A stretch of DNA of 64,000 nt. Origin: Paraburkholderia bannensis NBRC 103871. Lineage in GTDB: Bacteria > Pseudomonadota > Gammaproteobacteria > Burkholderiales > Burkholderiaceae. The notes under the pieces were generated by a model. It saw nothing but the letters and a program-made list of their open reading frames with translations. It was not told the DNA's origin and made no database searches. The stretch's first letter is position 1, and each line of letters starts with the position of its first letter. The translations under genes and the position numbers were made by a program. Of the stretch, positions 48,073-58,627 are shown in pieces. The stretch spans positions 525,995 to 589,994 of the forward strand of contig NZ_BAYA01000001.1 in assembly GCF_000685015.1 (NCBI RefSeq). The letters are read 5' to 3'.

Positions 48073-50529
48073 TTATCCGCGCAACCGGGCGCCAAACACT
48101 CGAGCCAGGCGATCCACCAGGGACTTGATGGCCGCATCGACCGTTTCGTCCTGAAGGGTGCCGCCAGTATCTTGCAGGGTCACCCGGAAGGCAAGGCTTT
48201 TCTCGTCCGCGCCAAGTCCGGAAGTATTTGATTTTGCACGAAATTCATCGAACAACGCAACCCTCTGCACAATCCGTGCAGGCTCTTCCTGAATGCCCTT
48301 GTGGAGCTCGTCGAGCAGCGCCTGAACCTCGATCTTCTGGTCGACGACCACTGCGATATCGCGTCGCACCGGCGGGAATTTCGACACGTCCGTCGGCGTC
48401 GGCAACTCGCGCGCCATCAGCGCGTCGGCTTGCACTTCGAAGACGATCGGCGCGTGCGGCAGGTCGTACTTCTGCATCCAGCGCGGATGCAGTTCGCCAA
48501 TCCAGCCCACTGCACGGCCGTCCACTTCCACGCGTGCGCTGCGTCCCGGATGCAGCGCCGGATGTTCCGCCTTCACGAAACGCGGCGTTTTCTTCGAGCC
48601 CAGACCGGCGAACAACGCTTCAAGATCGCCCTTCACGTCGAAGAAGTCCACGCCGCGCGTCTGCGCGCCCCACTGCTCGTCGAGCGCGGGGCCGTAGGCG
48701 AGCGCGCCGATCATCTTCGGTTGCGCGAAGCCTTCGACCGTCATCTCGTCGGCCTTGATCGACGCGTCGTGCAGGAACACGCGGCCTGCTTCGAACACGC
48801 GCACGCGGTCAGCGCGGCGGTTGAGGTTGTGGCGCAGCACGTTGACGAGGCTGCCGATGAGCGTCGTGCGCATCACCGAAAGCTGGCTCGCGATCGGGTT
48901 CAGCAGCTTCACCGGATTCGCGTTGCCCGCGAAGTCGAGTTCCCACTCGGCATCGACAAAGCTGAAGTTGATCGTCTCGGCGTAATCGCGCGCGGCGAGC
49001 GCGTGACGGATCGCGTGAATCGAGCGGCGCGTTTCGTTGGTCGCGCGCATTTCGCTGCGAGCGACCGGCGGCAGCGCCGGGATCTTTTCGACGCCGTAGA
49101 TACGCGCGACTTCTTCGATCAGGTCTTCTTCGATTTCGATATCGAAGCGGTACGGCGGCGGCGTGACGCTGAAGGTTTCGTCGCCATCAGTGCCTGCGCT
49201 GCGCTCGAACGTGAGGCCCAGACGCGTGAAAATCTCTGCGATTTCATCGGCGCCAATCTTCACGCCAATGATGCGGTTCGCGCGCGCGACGCGCATCTTC
49301 ACCGCTGCACGCTGCGGGACGTTGACGGTCTGGTCGTCGATCGGGCCGGCTTCGCCGCCGCAGATGTCGAGGATCAGTTGCGTGATGCGCTCGATATGTT
49401 CGACGGTCGTCGACCAGTCCACGCCGCGCTCGAAGCGATGGCCTGCATCGGTCGAGAAGTTGTAGCGGCGCGAGCGGCCACGGATCGCATCCGGCCACCA
49501 GAAAGCGGCTTCCAGATAGATGTTTTTCGTGTCGAGCGTGACGGACGTGCTGTCGCCGCCCATGATGCCCGCGAGGCTTTCGATCTCGCGTTCGTCGGCG
49601 ATCACGCCCACGGTTTCATCGACTTCGACGGTGTTGCCGTTGAGCAGCTTGAGCTGTTCGCCCTTCTTGCCCCAGCGCACGTCCATCGAGCCGTGGATCT
49701 TGTCGAGATCGAACACGTGCGACGGACGGCCCAGTTCGAGCATCACGTAGTTCGAGATGTCGACGAGCGCCGAGATGCTGCGCTGGCCCGAACGCTCAAG
49801 GCGCTCGACCATCCATGCCGGCGTCTTCGCGTGCGCGTTCACGCCGCGGATCACGCGACCCGAGAAGCGGCCGCACAGGTCCGGCGCCGAGATCTTCACG
49901 GGCAACGTTTCGTTGAGCTTGACTTCGACCTTCGGGAACACGGGCGCTTGCAGCGGCGCGCCGGTGATCGCGGCGGTTTCGCGCGCGACGCCGTACACCG
50001 ACAGGCAATCGGCCTTGTTCGGCGTGAGCTTGATTTCGAAGATGGTGTCGTCGAGGTTCAGCGCTTCGCGGATGTCCTGGCCGATCGGTTGGTCTTCCGG
50101 CAGGATCATCAGGCCGCTATGGTCTTCCGAGAGCTTGAGCTCACGCGCCGAGCACAGCATGCCCTGGCTTTCCACGCCGCGCAGCTTCGAGAGCTTGATC
50201 GCGAAGGGCTTGCCGCCCTCTTCCGCGGGCGGCAGTTCCGCGCCGACCAGCGCGACCGGCACCTTGATGCCGGGCGCGACATTGGGTGCGCCGCAGACGA
50301 TCTGCAGCGTCGCGCCGGTGCCGGCGTCGACCTGACAGACGTTGAGCTTGTCCGCGTCCGGGTGCTTCACGACTTCCAGCACGCGTCCCACGACGATCTT
50401 CGTGGTGGGGGGCGCTGCCGGGCTCAGGCCTTCGACTTCGAGGCCGGCCATCGTGAGCGCGTGGGCCAGCTCATCGGTCGTGAGCTTCGGATCGACAAAG
50501 CTTCTCAGCCAGGATTCGGGGAATAGCAT
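48073..50529 (-). CDS. pheT: Phenylalanine-tRNA ligase beta subunit PheT
   Basis: An 818-residue subunit starting [20 protein letters not shown]. Domain order as expected: N-terminal, tRNA-binding OB fold (about 40-150), B3/B4 editing domain, B5, the catalytic-like core, and a C-terminal ferredoxin-like anticodon-binding domain ending '[16 protein letters not shown]'. With PheS it makes the alpha2-beta2 enzyme charging tRNA-Phe. It is 130 bases downstream of pheS on the same strand. Confidence 0.98.
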   Translation of the reverse strand: MLFPESWLRSFVDPKLTTDELAHALTMAGLEVEGLSPAAPPTTKIVVGRVLEVVKHPDADKLNVCQVDAGTGATLQIVCGAPNVAPGIKVPVALVGAELPPAEEGGKPFAIKLSKLRGVESQGMLCSARELKLSEDHSGLMILPEDQPIGQDIREALNLDDTIFEIKLTPNKADCLSVYGVARETAAITGAPLQAPVFPKVEVKLNETLPVKISAPDLCGRFSGRVIRGVNAHAKTPAWMVERLERSGQRSISALVDISNYVMLELGRPSHVFDLDKIHGSMDVRWGKKGEQLKLLNGNTVEVDETVGVIADEREIESLAGIMGGDSTSVTLDTKNIYLEAAFWWPDAIRGRSRRYNFSTDAGHRFERGVDWSTTVEHIERITQLILDICGGEAGPIDDQTVNVPQRAAVKMRVARANRIIGVKIGADEIAEIFTRLGLTFERSAGTDGDETFSVTPPPYRFDIEIEEDLIEEVARIYGVEKIPALPPVARSEMRATNETRRSIHAIRHALAARDYAETINFSFVDAEWELDFAGNANPVKLLNPIASQLSVMRTTLIGSLVNVLRHNLNRRADRVRVFEAGRVFLHDASIKADEMTVEGFAQPKMIGALAYGPALDEQWGAQTRGVDFFDVKGDLEALFAGLGSKKTPRFVKAEHPALHPGRSARVEVDGRAVGWIGELHPRWMQKYDLPHAPIVFEVQADALMARELPTPTDVSKFPPVRRDIAVVVDQKIEVQALLDELHKGIQEEPARIVQRVALFDEFRAKSNTSGLGADEKSLAFRVTLQDTGGTLQDETVDAAIKSLVDRLARVFGARLRG

Positions 50530-50659
50530 TTGGTTTTACGTTCCAGACAGATTGTGACCGTCGCGAAGCGGGTTCTCGCGCACCCTTCGCAGGTGCTGCG
50601 TCCGCTTCGCGCTCTGCAAGCGACAAGGTCGCAGCGGCGTCGCTGCGGTGTGCTTCGGC

Positions 50660-51673
50660 TTAAGCGAACTGGCGCAGGAAGCGCAGGTCGCCTTCGAAGA
50701 ACAGACGCAGATCCTGCACGCCATAACGCAGCATCGTCAGGCGTTCAAGACCGCTGCCGAACGCAAAGCCGATGTAGCGCTCCGGGTCGAGACCCATGTT
50801 GCGGATCACGGTCGGATGCACCTGGCCCGAGCCCGAGATTTCGAGCCACTTGCCCGCGTTCTTGCCGTGCTCGAACATCATGTCGATTTCCGCCGACGGC
50901 TCCGTGAACGGGAAGTACGACGGACGGAAACGCACCTGGATGTCGTCGCGCTCGAAGAACTTCTTCAGGAAGTCGGTGTAGACGCCCTTCAGGTCCGCGA
51001 AGCTGATGTTCTCTTCGATCCACAGGCCTTCGACCTGGTTGAACATCGGCGAGTGCGTGGCATCGCTGTCCACACGATACGTGCGGCCCGGCACGATCAC
51101 CTTGATCGGCGGCGTGTGCGTGCGCGCGTAGCGCACCTGCATCGGGCTCGTGTGCGTGCGCAGCAGCAGCTGACGGCCATCGGCGTCCTTGCCGTCCACG
51201 TAGAACGTGTCCTGCATCGAGCGCGCCGGATGGTTTTCCGGGCTGTTCAGCGAGGTGAAGTTGAACCAGTCGGTTTCGATTTCGGGACCGTCGGCCACGT
51301 CGAAGCCGATCGAACCGAAAATCTGCTCGACGCGTTCCCACGTCTGCATCACCGGATGCAGGCTGCCCGTGCCCGTACCGCGGCCCGGCAGGGTGACGTC
51401 GATCGCCTCGGAGGCGAGACGCTGGTTCAGGAGCGCATCGGCAAGCGCCTGGCGGCGCGCATTGAGCGCGGCTTCCACCTGCTGCTTGACGGCGTTGATG
51501 CGCGCACCTTCGGTCTTGCGCGTTTCCGGGTCGAGCTTGCCAAGACCCTTGAGCATTTCGGTCAGCGCGCCCGACTTGCCCAGAAAACGAGCCTTTTCGT
51601 TTTCAAGCGTGTTGACGTCGGGTGCGGAAGCGAAGGCGGTTTGCGCGTCGGCGACAATCTGGTCCAGATCCAT
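50660..51673 (-). CDS. pheS: Phenylalanine-tRNA ligase alpha subunit PheS
   Basis: A 337-residue class II synthetase starting [20 protein letters not shown]. Motif 2 region '[20 protein letters not shown]', with '[20 protein letters not shown]'; motif 3 '[20 protein letters not shown]'. The ATG at 51673 gives the standard length; longer upstream frames have no homology character. Known regulation in E. coli is attenuation via pheM; here a terminator-like hairpin lies upstream (51865-51902) but no Phe-rich leader peptide could be found. Confidence 0.98.
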   Translation of the reverse strand: MDLDQIVADAQTAFASAPDVNTLENEKARFLGKSGALTEMLKGLGKLDPETRKTEGARINAVKQQVEAALNARRQALADALLNQRLASEAIDVTLPGRGTGTGSLHPVMQTWERVEQIFGSIGFDVADGPEIETDWFNFTSLNSPENHPARSMQDTFYVDGKDADGRQLLLRTHTSPMQVRYARTHTPPIKVIVPGRTYRVDSDATHSPMFNQVEGLWIEENISFADLKGVYTDFLKKFFERDDIQVRFRPSYFPFTEPSAEIDMMFEHGKNAGKWLEISGSGQVHPTVIRNMGLDPERYIGFAFGSGLERLTMLRYGVQDLRLFFEGDLRFLRQFA

Positions 51674-51864
51674 TGATCCCATCTTTTCAGCGTCAGTGTT
51701 TGAGACTTGAGCGGTGCGTTGCACGCCGCCTTGTGCGAGTGTGGCGCACTTGCGTGACGCACAATCGACGCACAATCGCGACGGCATGAAGGCACTGCAT
51801 GAAGCGGCGCAACGGGCCGCATCAGGCGGCGCGTAAAACAGAAGCGCGCAGGAAGCGCTTCACC

Positions 51865-51902
51865 AACAAAAACGGGGCTCGGTGAGGAGCCCCGTTTTTG
51901 TT
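51865..51902 (-). terminator. Intrinsic terminator between rplT and pheS
   Basis: AACAAAAACGGGGCTC (51865-51880) / GAGCCCCGTTTTTGTT (51887-51902): a perfect 16-bp stem with a 6-base loop, T-run on the minus strand. A second hairpin (GTTGCAGCAGCATC/GATGCTGCAAC) directly precedes it in the transcript. It could end the infC-rpmI-rplT transcript or act as an attenuator for pheST. Confidence 0.8.
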
Positions 51903-51958
51903 GCAGCATCACCGAAACAACCGGATGCTGCTGCAACGAACCTGCGCAATACCTGAAC

Positions 51959-52318
51959 TTAGGCAGCGACGGCGGCCTTCACCTGCTTGACGATCGCAGC
52001 AAATGCAGCCTTGTCGAACACAGCCATGTCAGCCAGAACCTTACGGTCGAGTTCGATCGAAGCCTTCTTCAGGCCGTTGATGAACACGCTGTAGGTCATG
52101 TCGTGCTGACGCACCGCTGCATTGATACGCGTGATCCACAGTGCGCGGAACACACGCTTCTTGTTGCGGCGATCGCGATAGGCGTACTGGCCTGCGCGCA
52201 TGACCGCCTGCTTGGCGATGCGATAGACGTTATTGCGACGGCCGCGGTAACCCTTGGCCAGGTTGATGATCTTCTTGTGGCGGGCCCGTGCGGTAACCCC
52301 ACGTTTGACTCGAGGCAT
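51959..52318 (-). CDS. rplT: Ribosomal protein bL20
   Basis: A 119-residue, highly basic protein starting [20 protein letters not shown] with '[20 protein letters not shown]' and '[20 protein letters not shown]', typical of L20. Role: early 50S assembly and, in E. coli, repression of its own operon. It follows rpmI by 30 bases. Confidence 0.99.
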
Positions 52319-52348
52319 TAGTTGCTCCTATGAGTTGTCGGTTGAGGA

Positions 52349-52546
52349 TTACGCGAACGGCAGCATTGCGCGCACGGACTTCAGATCGGAATCATGAACG
52401 GCCGTTGCACCACGCAGATGACGCTTGTTCTTGGTGGTCTTCTTGGTCAGGATGTGACGCTTGAAGGCTTGACCGCGCTTGACGGTACCACCCGGACGAA
52501 CCACAAAGCGCTTGGCGGCGCTTTTCTTGGTCTTCATCTTGGGCAT
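52349..52546 (-). CDS. rpmI: Ribosomal protein bL35
   Basis: A 65-residue basic protein starting [20 protein letters not shown] and ending '[20 protein letters not shown]' plus Ala. The ATG at 52546 gives the family's standard N-terminus. Part of the infC-rpmI-rplT group, though the 315-base gap to infC is larger than in E. coli. Confidence 0.98.
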   Translation of the reverse strand: MPKMKTKKSAAKRFVVRPGGTVKRGQAFKRHILTKKTTKNKRHLRGATAVHDSDLKSVRAMLPFA

Positions 52547-52861
52547 GACAAAAACTCCATTTATTTGATGGACATGGGTGTGCGGCTGGCTCCCGCGCGC
52601 GGCTTGCGCCATGCGTTTTTGCCCTCATACCGCCCTTCGAAACCCACTCCACTTGTTTTGGCGACTGGCTGCTCTAAAAAAGACAAGCTTGCCGCCGCTT
52701 TCAGGAAAAAGCGTCCACCTGCCGCACTTGCGTGCAGCGCGCGGGCGCCATTTCCGGAACCTGCTGCATGTCTGCGCCCACCAGCCGGCGAGCGAGACAA
52801 AGAGAACTGCCTGAACGTCGCGCAGTATAAAGGTGCAAAGCACCTCACACCGCGCGCCGAA
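52547..52861. other. Intergenic gap between infC and rpmI
   Basis: 315 bases, unusually long for this operon. Chance frames cross it, none with conserved character. It may hold a promoter for rpmI-rplT or a structured leader; I could not identify a defined element. Confidence 0.4.
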
Positions 52862-53383
52862 TCACTTCTTTTTCTTCGGCGAGAGCACCATGATCATCTG
52901 GCGCCCTTCCATCTTCGGCATCTGCTCAACCTGACCGACTTCTTCGAGGTCGGTGCGCAGGCGCTCGAGCATACGCATGCCGATTTCCTGGTGAGCCATT
53001 TCGCGGCCGCGGAAACGCAACGTGATCTTCGTCTTGTCGCCGTCCTCAAGGAACCGGATGAGATTGCGCAGCTTGACGTTGTAATCGCCGTCGTCGGTAC
53101 CCGGGCGGAACTTGACTTCCTTGACCTGGATAACCTTTTGCTTCAGCTTGGCTTCGTGCTGCTTCTTCGATTCCTGGTACTTGAACTTGCCGTAGTCCAT
53201 CAGGCGGCACACGGGCGGCACTGCCTGCGGAGCAATTTCAACCAGATCGACGTCTTGCTGTTCCGACATGCGGAACGCATCAGCCAGCTTCACGATACCG
53301 AGCGGCTCGTTCTCGATTCCGACGAGACGCACCTCGGGTGCAGAGATTTCACCGTTGATGCGATGCGACTTATCCGTAGCGAT
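52862..53383 (-). CDS. infC: Translation initiation factor IF-3 (ATC start)
   Basis: A 173-residue factor beginning [20 protein letters not shown] after the initiator Met. The start codon is ATC (53383-53381), preceded by AGAGGA at the right spacing; the first ATG-like codon in frame is 17 codons later and would remove conserved N-terminal residues. Core: '[20 protein letters not shown]', '[20 protein letters not shown]', '[20 protein letters not shown]', and the C-terminal domain ends PKKKK. Known biology: infC genes use rare AUU/AUC starts so that IF-3 represses its own translation. Automatic callers often truncate it. Confidence 0.95.
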   Translation of the reverse strand: MATDKSHRINGEISAPEVRLVGIENEPLGIVKLADAFRMSEQQDVDLVEIAPQAVPPVCRLMDYGKFKYQESKKQHEAKLKQKVIQVKEVKFRPGTDDGDYNVKLRNLIRFLEDGDKTKITLRFRGREMAHQEIGMRMLERLRTDLEEVGQVEQMPKMEGRQMIMVLSPKKKK

Positions 53384-53432
53384 GTTACGTTTCCTCTAAA
53401 AATTAAAAAAACGAGCCGCGCTGCCAGGTGGC

Positions 53433-55340
53433 TTACTTGAACGAACTGACGTCCTGCGCCAGACGCTCAGCGAATGCGTCGACGGGCATCACACCCAGAT
53501 CGACACCGCCACGGGCACGCACGGCTACCGTTTGTGCTTCACGCTCTTTGTCGCCGGCAACCAGCAGGTACGGCACCTTCTCAAGCGTGTGCTCGCGTAT
53601 TTTATAGCTAATTTTCTCGTTGCGCAAATCGGCCTGCACTCTAACCCCTTGTTTTTGCAACGATTGGGTCAGATTAGCGGCATATTCGGCCTGACTTTCT
53701 GCAATATTCATCACAACGACCTGCACCGGAGCCAGCCAGGACGGCATTGCACCAGCATGGTGCTCGATCAGAATACCGAGGAAACGCTCCATCGAACCGA
53801 GGATTGCACGGTGCAGCATGATCGGGCGGCGGCGGCTGTTGTCTTCCGCCACGTACTCGGCGCCCAGACGCTCCGGCAGCACCATGTCGAGCTGCAGCGT
53901 ACCGCATTGCCACGAACGGCCAAGCGCATCCTTGATGTGGTACTCGACCTTCGGGCCGTAGAACGCACCTTCGCCCGGCAGCTCTTCCCATTCCAGGCCG
54001 CAGGCCGTCAGCGCGTCGCGCAGGCCCTGCTCGGCACGATCCCACGTTTCATCGGTGCCCGCGCGCGAATCCGGGCGCAGCGACAGCTTGATGTCGATGT
54101 GATCGAAGCCGAAGTCCTTGTAAATGCTCATCGCCAGCGTATTGAAGGCGATCGATTCGGCGATGATCTGGTCTTCCGTACAGAAGATATGCGCGTCGTC
54201 CTGGACGAAGCCACGCACGCGCATCAGGCCGTGCAACGCGCCCGACGCTTCATTGCGGTGGCACGAGCCGAATTCCGCGTAACGCAGCGGCAGGTCGCGG
54301 TACGAGCGCAGGCCGTGATTGAACACCTGGACGTGGCCCGGGCAGTTCATCGGCTTGACGGCGTAGTCGCGCTTCTCCGACTCCGTCGTGAACATGTTTT
54401 CACGATAGTTCTGCCAGTGACCCGACGCTTCCCACAGCGAGCGATCCATGATCATCGGCGTCTTGATTTCGTCGTAGCCGGCGACGCGCAGGCGCGCGCG
54501 CATGTACTGCTCGACCTGCTGCCAGAGCGTCCAGCCCTTCGGGTGCCAGAACACCATGCCCGGCGACTCGTCCTGCATGTGGAACAGGTCGAGCTGCTTG
54601 CCGAGCTTGCGGTGATCGCGCTTCTCAGCCTCTTCGAGGTTGTGAAGATAGAGTTCCTGATCTTCCTTCTTCGTCCAGGCCGTGCCGTAGATACGCTGAA
54701 GCTGCTCGTTCTTCGCGTCGCCGCGCCAGTAGGCGCCCGCCACCTTCATCAGCTTGAAGACCTTGAGCTTGCCCGTCGACGGCACGTGCGGGCCACGGCA
54801 CAGATCCGTGAAACCGCCATGCGAGTAGAGCTTGATGTCCTGGTCGCCCGGGATCGACTCGATGATCTCGGCCTTGTACTTCTCGCCGATGCTCTTGAAG
54901 TAGTCGACTGCCTCGCCGCGCGTGACCACGCGGCGCGAGACCGGCTCGTCCTTCTTCGCGAGTTCCTGCATGCGCTTTTCGATCTTTTCGAGATCTTCGG
55001 GCGTGAAGGGACGGCTGTAGGCAAAGTCGTAGTAGAAGCCGTTGTCGATGACCGGGCCGATCGTGACCTGGGCTTCGGGGAACAGCTCCTTGACCGCGTA
55101 GGCCAGCAAGTGCGCCGTGGAGTGACGGATGATGTCGAGGCCGTCGGCGTCCTTGTCCGTGACGATGGCCAGCGATGCGTCGTGATCGATCAGCGTCGAC
55201 GTATCGACCAGCTCGCCGTCGAGCTTGCCGCCGAGCGCCGCCTTGGCGAGGCCGGCACCAATCGAAGCCGCCACTTCGGCGACCGTGACGGGGTGATCGT
55301 ACTGTCGAACCGAACCATCGGGCAGACGTATCGCAACCAT
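53433..55340 (-). CDS. thrS: Threonine-tRNA ligase ThrS
   Basis: A 635-residue class II synthetase starting [20 protein letters not shown] (TGS domain). The editing domain has '[20 protein letters not shown]'; the catalytic core shows '[20 protein letters not shown]' (motif 2) and '[20 protein letters not shown]' (motif 3), then a C-terminal anticodon-binding domain. Upstream codons in the longer frame run into the terminator hairpin and were rejected. First gene of the thrS-infC-rpmI-rplT group. Confidence 0.98.
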   Translation of the reverse strand: MVAIRLPDGSVRQYDHPVTVAEVAASIGAGLAKAALGGKLDGELVDTSTLIDHDASLAIVTDKDADGLDIIRHSTAHLLAYAVKELFPEAQVTIGPVIDNGFYYDFAYSRPFTPEDLEKIEKRMQELAKKDEPVSRRVVTRGEAVDYFKSIGEKYKAEIIESIPGDQDIKLYSHGGFTDLCRGPHVPSTGKLKVFKLMKVAGAYWRGDAKNEQLQRIYGTAWTKKEDQELYLHNLEEAEKRDHRKLGKQLDLFHMQDESPGMVFWHPKGWTLWQQVEQYMRARLRVAGYDEIKTPMIMDRSLWEASGHWQNYRENMFTTESEKRDYAVKPMNCPGHVQVFNHGLRSYRDLPLRYAEFGSCHRNEASGALHGLMRVRGFVQDDAHIFCTEDQIIAESIAFNTLAMSIYKDFGFDHIDIKLSLRPDSRAGTDETWDRAEQGLRDALTACGLEWEELPGEGAFYGPKVEYHIKDALGRSWQCGTLQLDMVLPERLGAEYVAEDNSRRRPIMLHRAILGSMERFLGILIEHHAGAMPSWLAPVQVVVMNIAESQAEYAANLTQSLQKQGVRVQADLRNEKISYKIREHTLEKVPYLLVAGDKEREAQTVAVRARGGVDLGVMPVDAFAERLAQDVSSFK

Positions 55341-55426
55341 GTTTTTCTCCAGAAGCGCCGCGTGCGGCACATCGTATTGTGTTCGGGGGAGATCGCCGTT
55401 ACAGCGACCCGATAAAATTTCGCGGC

Positions 55427-55470
55427 GAAAAAAAATGCGGCCCCGCTTTCGAGGGGCCGCATTCACTTTT
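55427..55470 (-). terminator. Intrinsic terminator between tRNA-Val and thrS
   Basis: AATGCGGCCCC (55436-55446) / GGGGCCGCATT (55455-55465) with an 8-base loop; on the minus strand followed by TTTTTTTT. It sits 165 bases downstream of tRNA-Val and 87 bases ahead of thrS, so it ends the tRNA transcript or attenuates thrS. Confidence 0.85.
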
Positions 55471-55630
55471 CAAACCAGATTGCAGGGCGAAAGAGGTCCT
55501 CGACTAGCGTCGCTCCGAAGTAGTTTCGGTCAACGTTCGCGGTGTCATAACCGTATTCGCCTTGAGCGCAAAGCGCTTTTGCTGCATTGAAGCTTCGATG
55601 CTAGCACACACATCGCAACTTCGATTTCGT

Positions 55631-55707
55631 TGGTAGGCTCGATTGGACTCGAACCAACGACCCCCACCATGTCAAGGTGGTGCTCTAACCAGCTGAGCTA
55701 CGAGCCT
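55631..55707 (-). tRNA. tRNA-Val(GAC)
   Basis: 77 bases, 5'-AGGCTCGTAGCTCAGCTGGT...; acceptor AGGCTCG pairs with CGAGCCT, discriminator A, CCA encoded. Anticodon stem CCACC/GGTGG encloses loop TTGACAT, anticodon GAC (Val). T arm GTTGGTTCGAGTCCAAT is normal. Confidence 0.97.
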
Positions 55708-55794
55708 GAAGAAGCAAGACTATATGACACTTTCGCGGACTTGGCAAGTGCTTTTTTGCATTGCGGCAAAACAAGGGACTCGGGGCGGCCCGCC

Positions 55795-58047
55795 CTAGCC
55801 CTTGCGCAATGCCCGCAGCACGCCGCCCACTTCGCCCAGCAGCACGCAGGCGCGCTGGATTTGTGCCGAACTGGACACCTCGACCGTGAACTGCATATAG
55901 GCCGCGTTGCGGCGCGTCTGCGTTTTCACGCCGATCACGTTCATCTTCTCGCGCGCGAAGACTTCGGAGATATCGCGCAGCAGCCCCTGGCGGTCGGTCG
56001 CCTCAATCGAAATATCGACCGGATACACCGACTGGCCGCGCCCGCCTATCACGTCGGCAGACCAGGTGGTTTGCAGCACGCGCTCGGGCGAGCGGCGCGC
56101 CATGCGCTGGAAAGTGGCGCAATCGCTGCGGTGAATCGACATGCCCTTGCCGCGCGTGACAAACCCGCTAATGCCATCGGGGGGCGCCGGCCGGCAGCAG
56201 CGCGCGAGCTGGGTGAGCAACGCGTCGACACCGACCACCAGCACGCCCGACGAACCGCCATGCGCGACGTTCGAGCCGCTCGCTCGCTTGGTCAACTGCT
56301 CGGGCGTTTCCTCCTCGGGTTCGGGCGCGGGCGCGTCGCTCAGCGCCTGCTCGACGTAGCGCAGGCTGAACTCTTCCTTGCCGACCACGCTGAAGAACTC
56401 GTCGGTCGACTTGAAGCCGAGCTTGGCCGCAAGCTGATCGAGGTTGACCGAGGTACGCCCCTCGCGCTGCAAGGTCTTTTCGACCATCGCGCGGCCATTG
56501 GCGATGTTTTCCTGCGCTTCGATCGAGTTGAACCAGGCGCGCACCTTCTGGCGCGCGCGATGGCTCTGCAAATAGCCGAGCTGCGGGTTGAGCCAGTCGC
56601 GCGACGGGCCGCCCTCTTTCACCGAAATGATTTCGACGGTCTGGCCGTTTTGCAGATGCGTGTTGAGCGGCACCATCGCGCCATCGACACGCGCGCCACG
56701 GCAGCGATGGCCCAGCTCGCTATGAAGGTGATACGCGAAATCGAGTGGCGTCGCGCCCTGCGGCAGCGCGATCACGCGCGCCTGCGGCGTGAGCACGTAG
56801 ATATGGTCGTCGTCGAGCGTCGCCTGGCGCAGTTGCTCCCACGGCTGACGGCCATCGGCGACGTCGTCCTTCCACGCGAGCAACTGGCGCAGCCACGCGA
56901 TTTTCTCGTCATAGCTGCTGCTCGCGCTGAACTGGCCGCCATAACCCTTCGAGCCCGCTTCCTTGTAGCGCCAGTGCGCAGCGACCCCGTATTCCGCGAA
57001 CTGATGCATCTCCTGGGTACGGATCTGCACTTCGAACGCGCGTCCATCGTCGCCCATCACGACCGTGTGCAGCGAGCGATAGCCATTGGGCTTGGGCCGC
57101 GAAATGTAATCGTCGAACTCGCGCGGCACCGGCTGCCAGAGGTTGTGCACGATGCCGAGCACCGTGTAGCAATCCTTGATGTCGCGCACGATCACGCGAA
57201 ACGCGCGCACGTCGTACAGCTCAGCAAAGTCGATGTCCTTGCCGCGCATCTTCTTCCAGATGCTGTAGATATGCTTGGGCCGCCCGCTCACTTCCGCGAC
57301 GATGTGCGCTGCCGCGAGTTCATGCTGAAGCCGCGAGATGGCTTCGGCGACGTAGCTCTCGCGCTCGACGCGCTTTTCGTCGAGCAGCTTTGCGATGCGC
57401 TTGTAGGTAACCGGCTCCTCGAAGCGAAACGCGAGGTCTTCCAGTTCCCACTTCAGTTGCCAGATGCCCAGACGGTTCGCAAGCGGCGCGTAGATATCGA
57501 GCGTCTCGCGCGAAATCTCGGGCGCGGGCGTGACCTTGGCCGCTGCGTAGTAGCGCAGCGACTGCAGACGCGACGCCAGGCGAATCAGCACCACGCGGAT
57601 ATCCTGCGCAAACGCCAGCAGCATCTTGCGCAGCGACTCGACCTGAGCGCGGCGCGCGGCCTGCGCGTCGCGGCTTTCGCGCCCGGTTTCAGGCGCGGTG
57701 TTCTGCGCCGCCGCCCGCAGGCTTACGCTGCCCAGACGCAGCAGTTTGCGCACGTCGAAGACGAGCCTGGTGACTTCTGCGCCAAAACGCGCGGCGAGCG
57801 TCGCTTCCGGATCGTCGAGATGCGGGGCGATGTTGAACAACGCTGCCGCCAGCACCGCCGGCGGATCGACGTTCAGGCGGCTCATGATCGACGCCGTGCC
57901 CTGCGCATGCTCGACGAGTGGCTCGCCCGTGGACAGGCGTGCGTCGCCCGCATGCTCGCGCACGAACGCCAGCGTGTCTTCGAGCGAAGGCAGCGCGGCG
58001 GACGCAGGAACTTCAGCGGGAACGGGAGGTAAGGTGTCGCTGCTCAT
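55795..58047 (-). CDS. relA: (p)ppGpp synthetase RelA
   Basis: A 750-residue RelA/SpoT homologue. The hydrolase-like N-terminal domain lacks the His-Asp pair: the usual HD...ED region reads 'LAAALFNIAPHLDDPEATLA', so it is a synthetase-only RelA. The synthetase domain has 'KKMRGKDIDFAELYDVRAFR' and 'YISRPKPNGYRSLHTVVMGD'; TGS follows ('ALPQGATPLDFAYHLHSELG'), then the helical and zinc-finger regions and a C-terminal ACT domain. Role: ribosome-associated synthesis of the alarmone on amino acid starvation. Starts MSSDTLPPVPAEVPASAALP. Confidence 0.96.
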   Translation of the reverse strand: MSSDTLPPVPAEVPASAALPSLEDTLAFVREHAGDARLSTGEPLVEHAQGTASIMSRLNVDPPAVLAAALFNIAPHLDDPEATLAARFGAEVTRLVFDVRKLLRLGSVSLRAAAQNTAPETGRESRDAQAARRAQVESLRKMLLAFAQDIRVVLIRLASRLQSLRYYAAAKVTPAPEISRETLDIYAPLANRLGIWQLKWELEDLAFRFEEPVTYKRIAKLLDEKRVERESYVAEAISRLQHELAAAHIVAEVSGRPKHIYSIWKKMRGKDIDFAELYDVRAFRVIVRDIKDCYTVLGIVHNLWQPVPREFDDYISRPKPNGYRSLHTVVMGDDGRAFEVQIRTQEMHQFAEYGVAAHWRYKEAGSKGYGGQFSASSSYDEKIAWLRQLLAWKDDVADGRQPWEQLRQATLDDDHIYVLTPQARVIALPQGATPLDFAYHLHSELGHRCRGARVDGAMVPLNTHLQNGQTVEIISVKEGGPSRDWLNPQLGYLQSHRARQKVRAWFNSIEAQENIANGRAMVEKTLQREGRTSVNLDQLAAKLGFKSTDEFFSVVGKEEFSLRYVEQALSDAPAPEPEEETPEQLTKRASGSNVAHGGSSGVLVVGVDALLTQLARCCRPAPPDGISGFVTRGKGMSIHRSDCATFQRMARRSPERVLQTTWSADVIGGRGQSVYPVDISIEATDRQGLLRDISEVFAREKMNVIGVKTQTRRNAAYMQFTVEVSSSAQIQRACVLLGEVGGVLRALRKG

Positions 58048-58174
58048 GAGACATCGCCCGCCGGTGTACCGGACGGGCTGCTAACAACAGTAAAACAGTC
58101 CAACCATGGTCTGACCATGCAGCGAGGCCGCACGCATCTGCGCGACCTTCAAACTCGATAGAGCGGGTTCAGGC

Positions 58175-58528
58175 TCAATCGCGCTGCGCGGCCACCACGA
58201 CGATTTCGATGAGGCATTCCGGATTCGCGAGCTTCGCTTCCACCGTCGCGCGCGGCGGCGTGGCGCCTTGCGCCACCCACCTGTCCCACTCAGCGTTCAT
58301 GCCCGGGAAATCCTTCATGTCGGTGATATAGATTTGCACCGACAGCAGCAGCGACTTGTCGCTGTTGGCCTCGCCAAGCAGACGGTCGATGTGGCCGAGC
58401 ACCTCACGCGTCTGGCCAGCGATGTCCTGCTTGGTGTCTTCGGCGATCTGACCGGCCAGATAGACCGTTCCATTATGGATGGCGGTTTCCGAAAGACGCG
58501 GGCCGACGTGGTGTCGAATGACTGCCAT
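58175..58528 (-). CDS. RidA/YjgF-family protein
   Basis: A 117-residue Rid-family protein starting MAVIRHHVGPRLSETAIHNG. The active-site Arg is in 'GATPPRATVEAKLANPECLI', and the C-terminal 'LIEIVVVAAQRD' strand is typical. Family knowledge: RidA enzymes hydrolyse reactive enamines and imines released by PLP enzymes. It follows relA in orientation, with 127 bases between. Subfamily cannot be settled. Confidence 0.9.
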   Translation of the reverse strand: MAVIRHHVGPRLSETAIHNGTVYLAGQIAEDTKQDIAGQTREVLGHIDRLLGEANSDKSLLLSVQIYITDMKDFPGMNAEWDRWVAQGATPPRATVEAKLANPECLIEIVVVAAQRD

Positions 58529-58627
58529 GAATTTTCCCGTTGAAATGGCGTGTCTGGGGACGTGCCGGTGCGCTCCTTTCAGTGCGCCGACGCGCCGGAC
58601 AATCTAGCATTATGACGCGCCGAAAGG

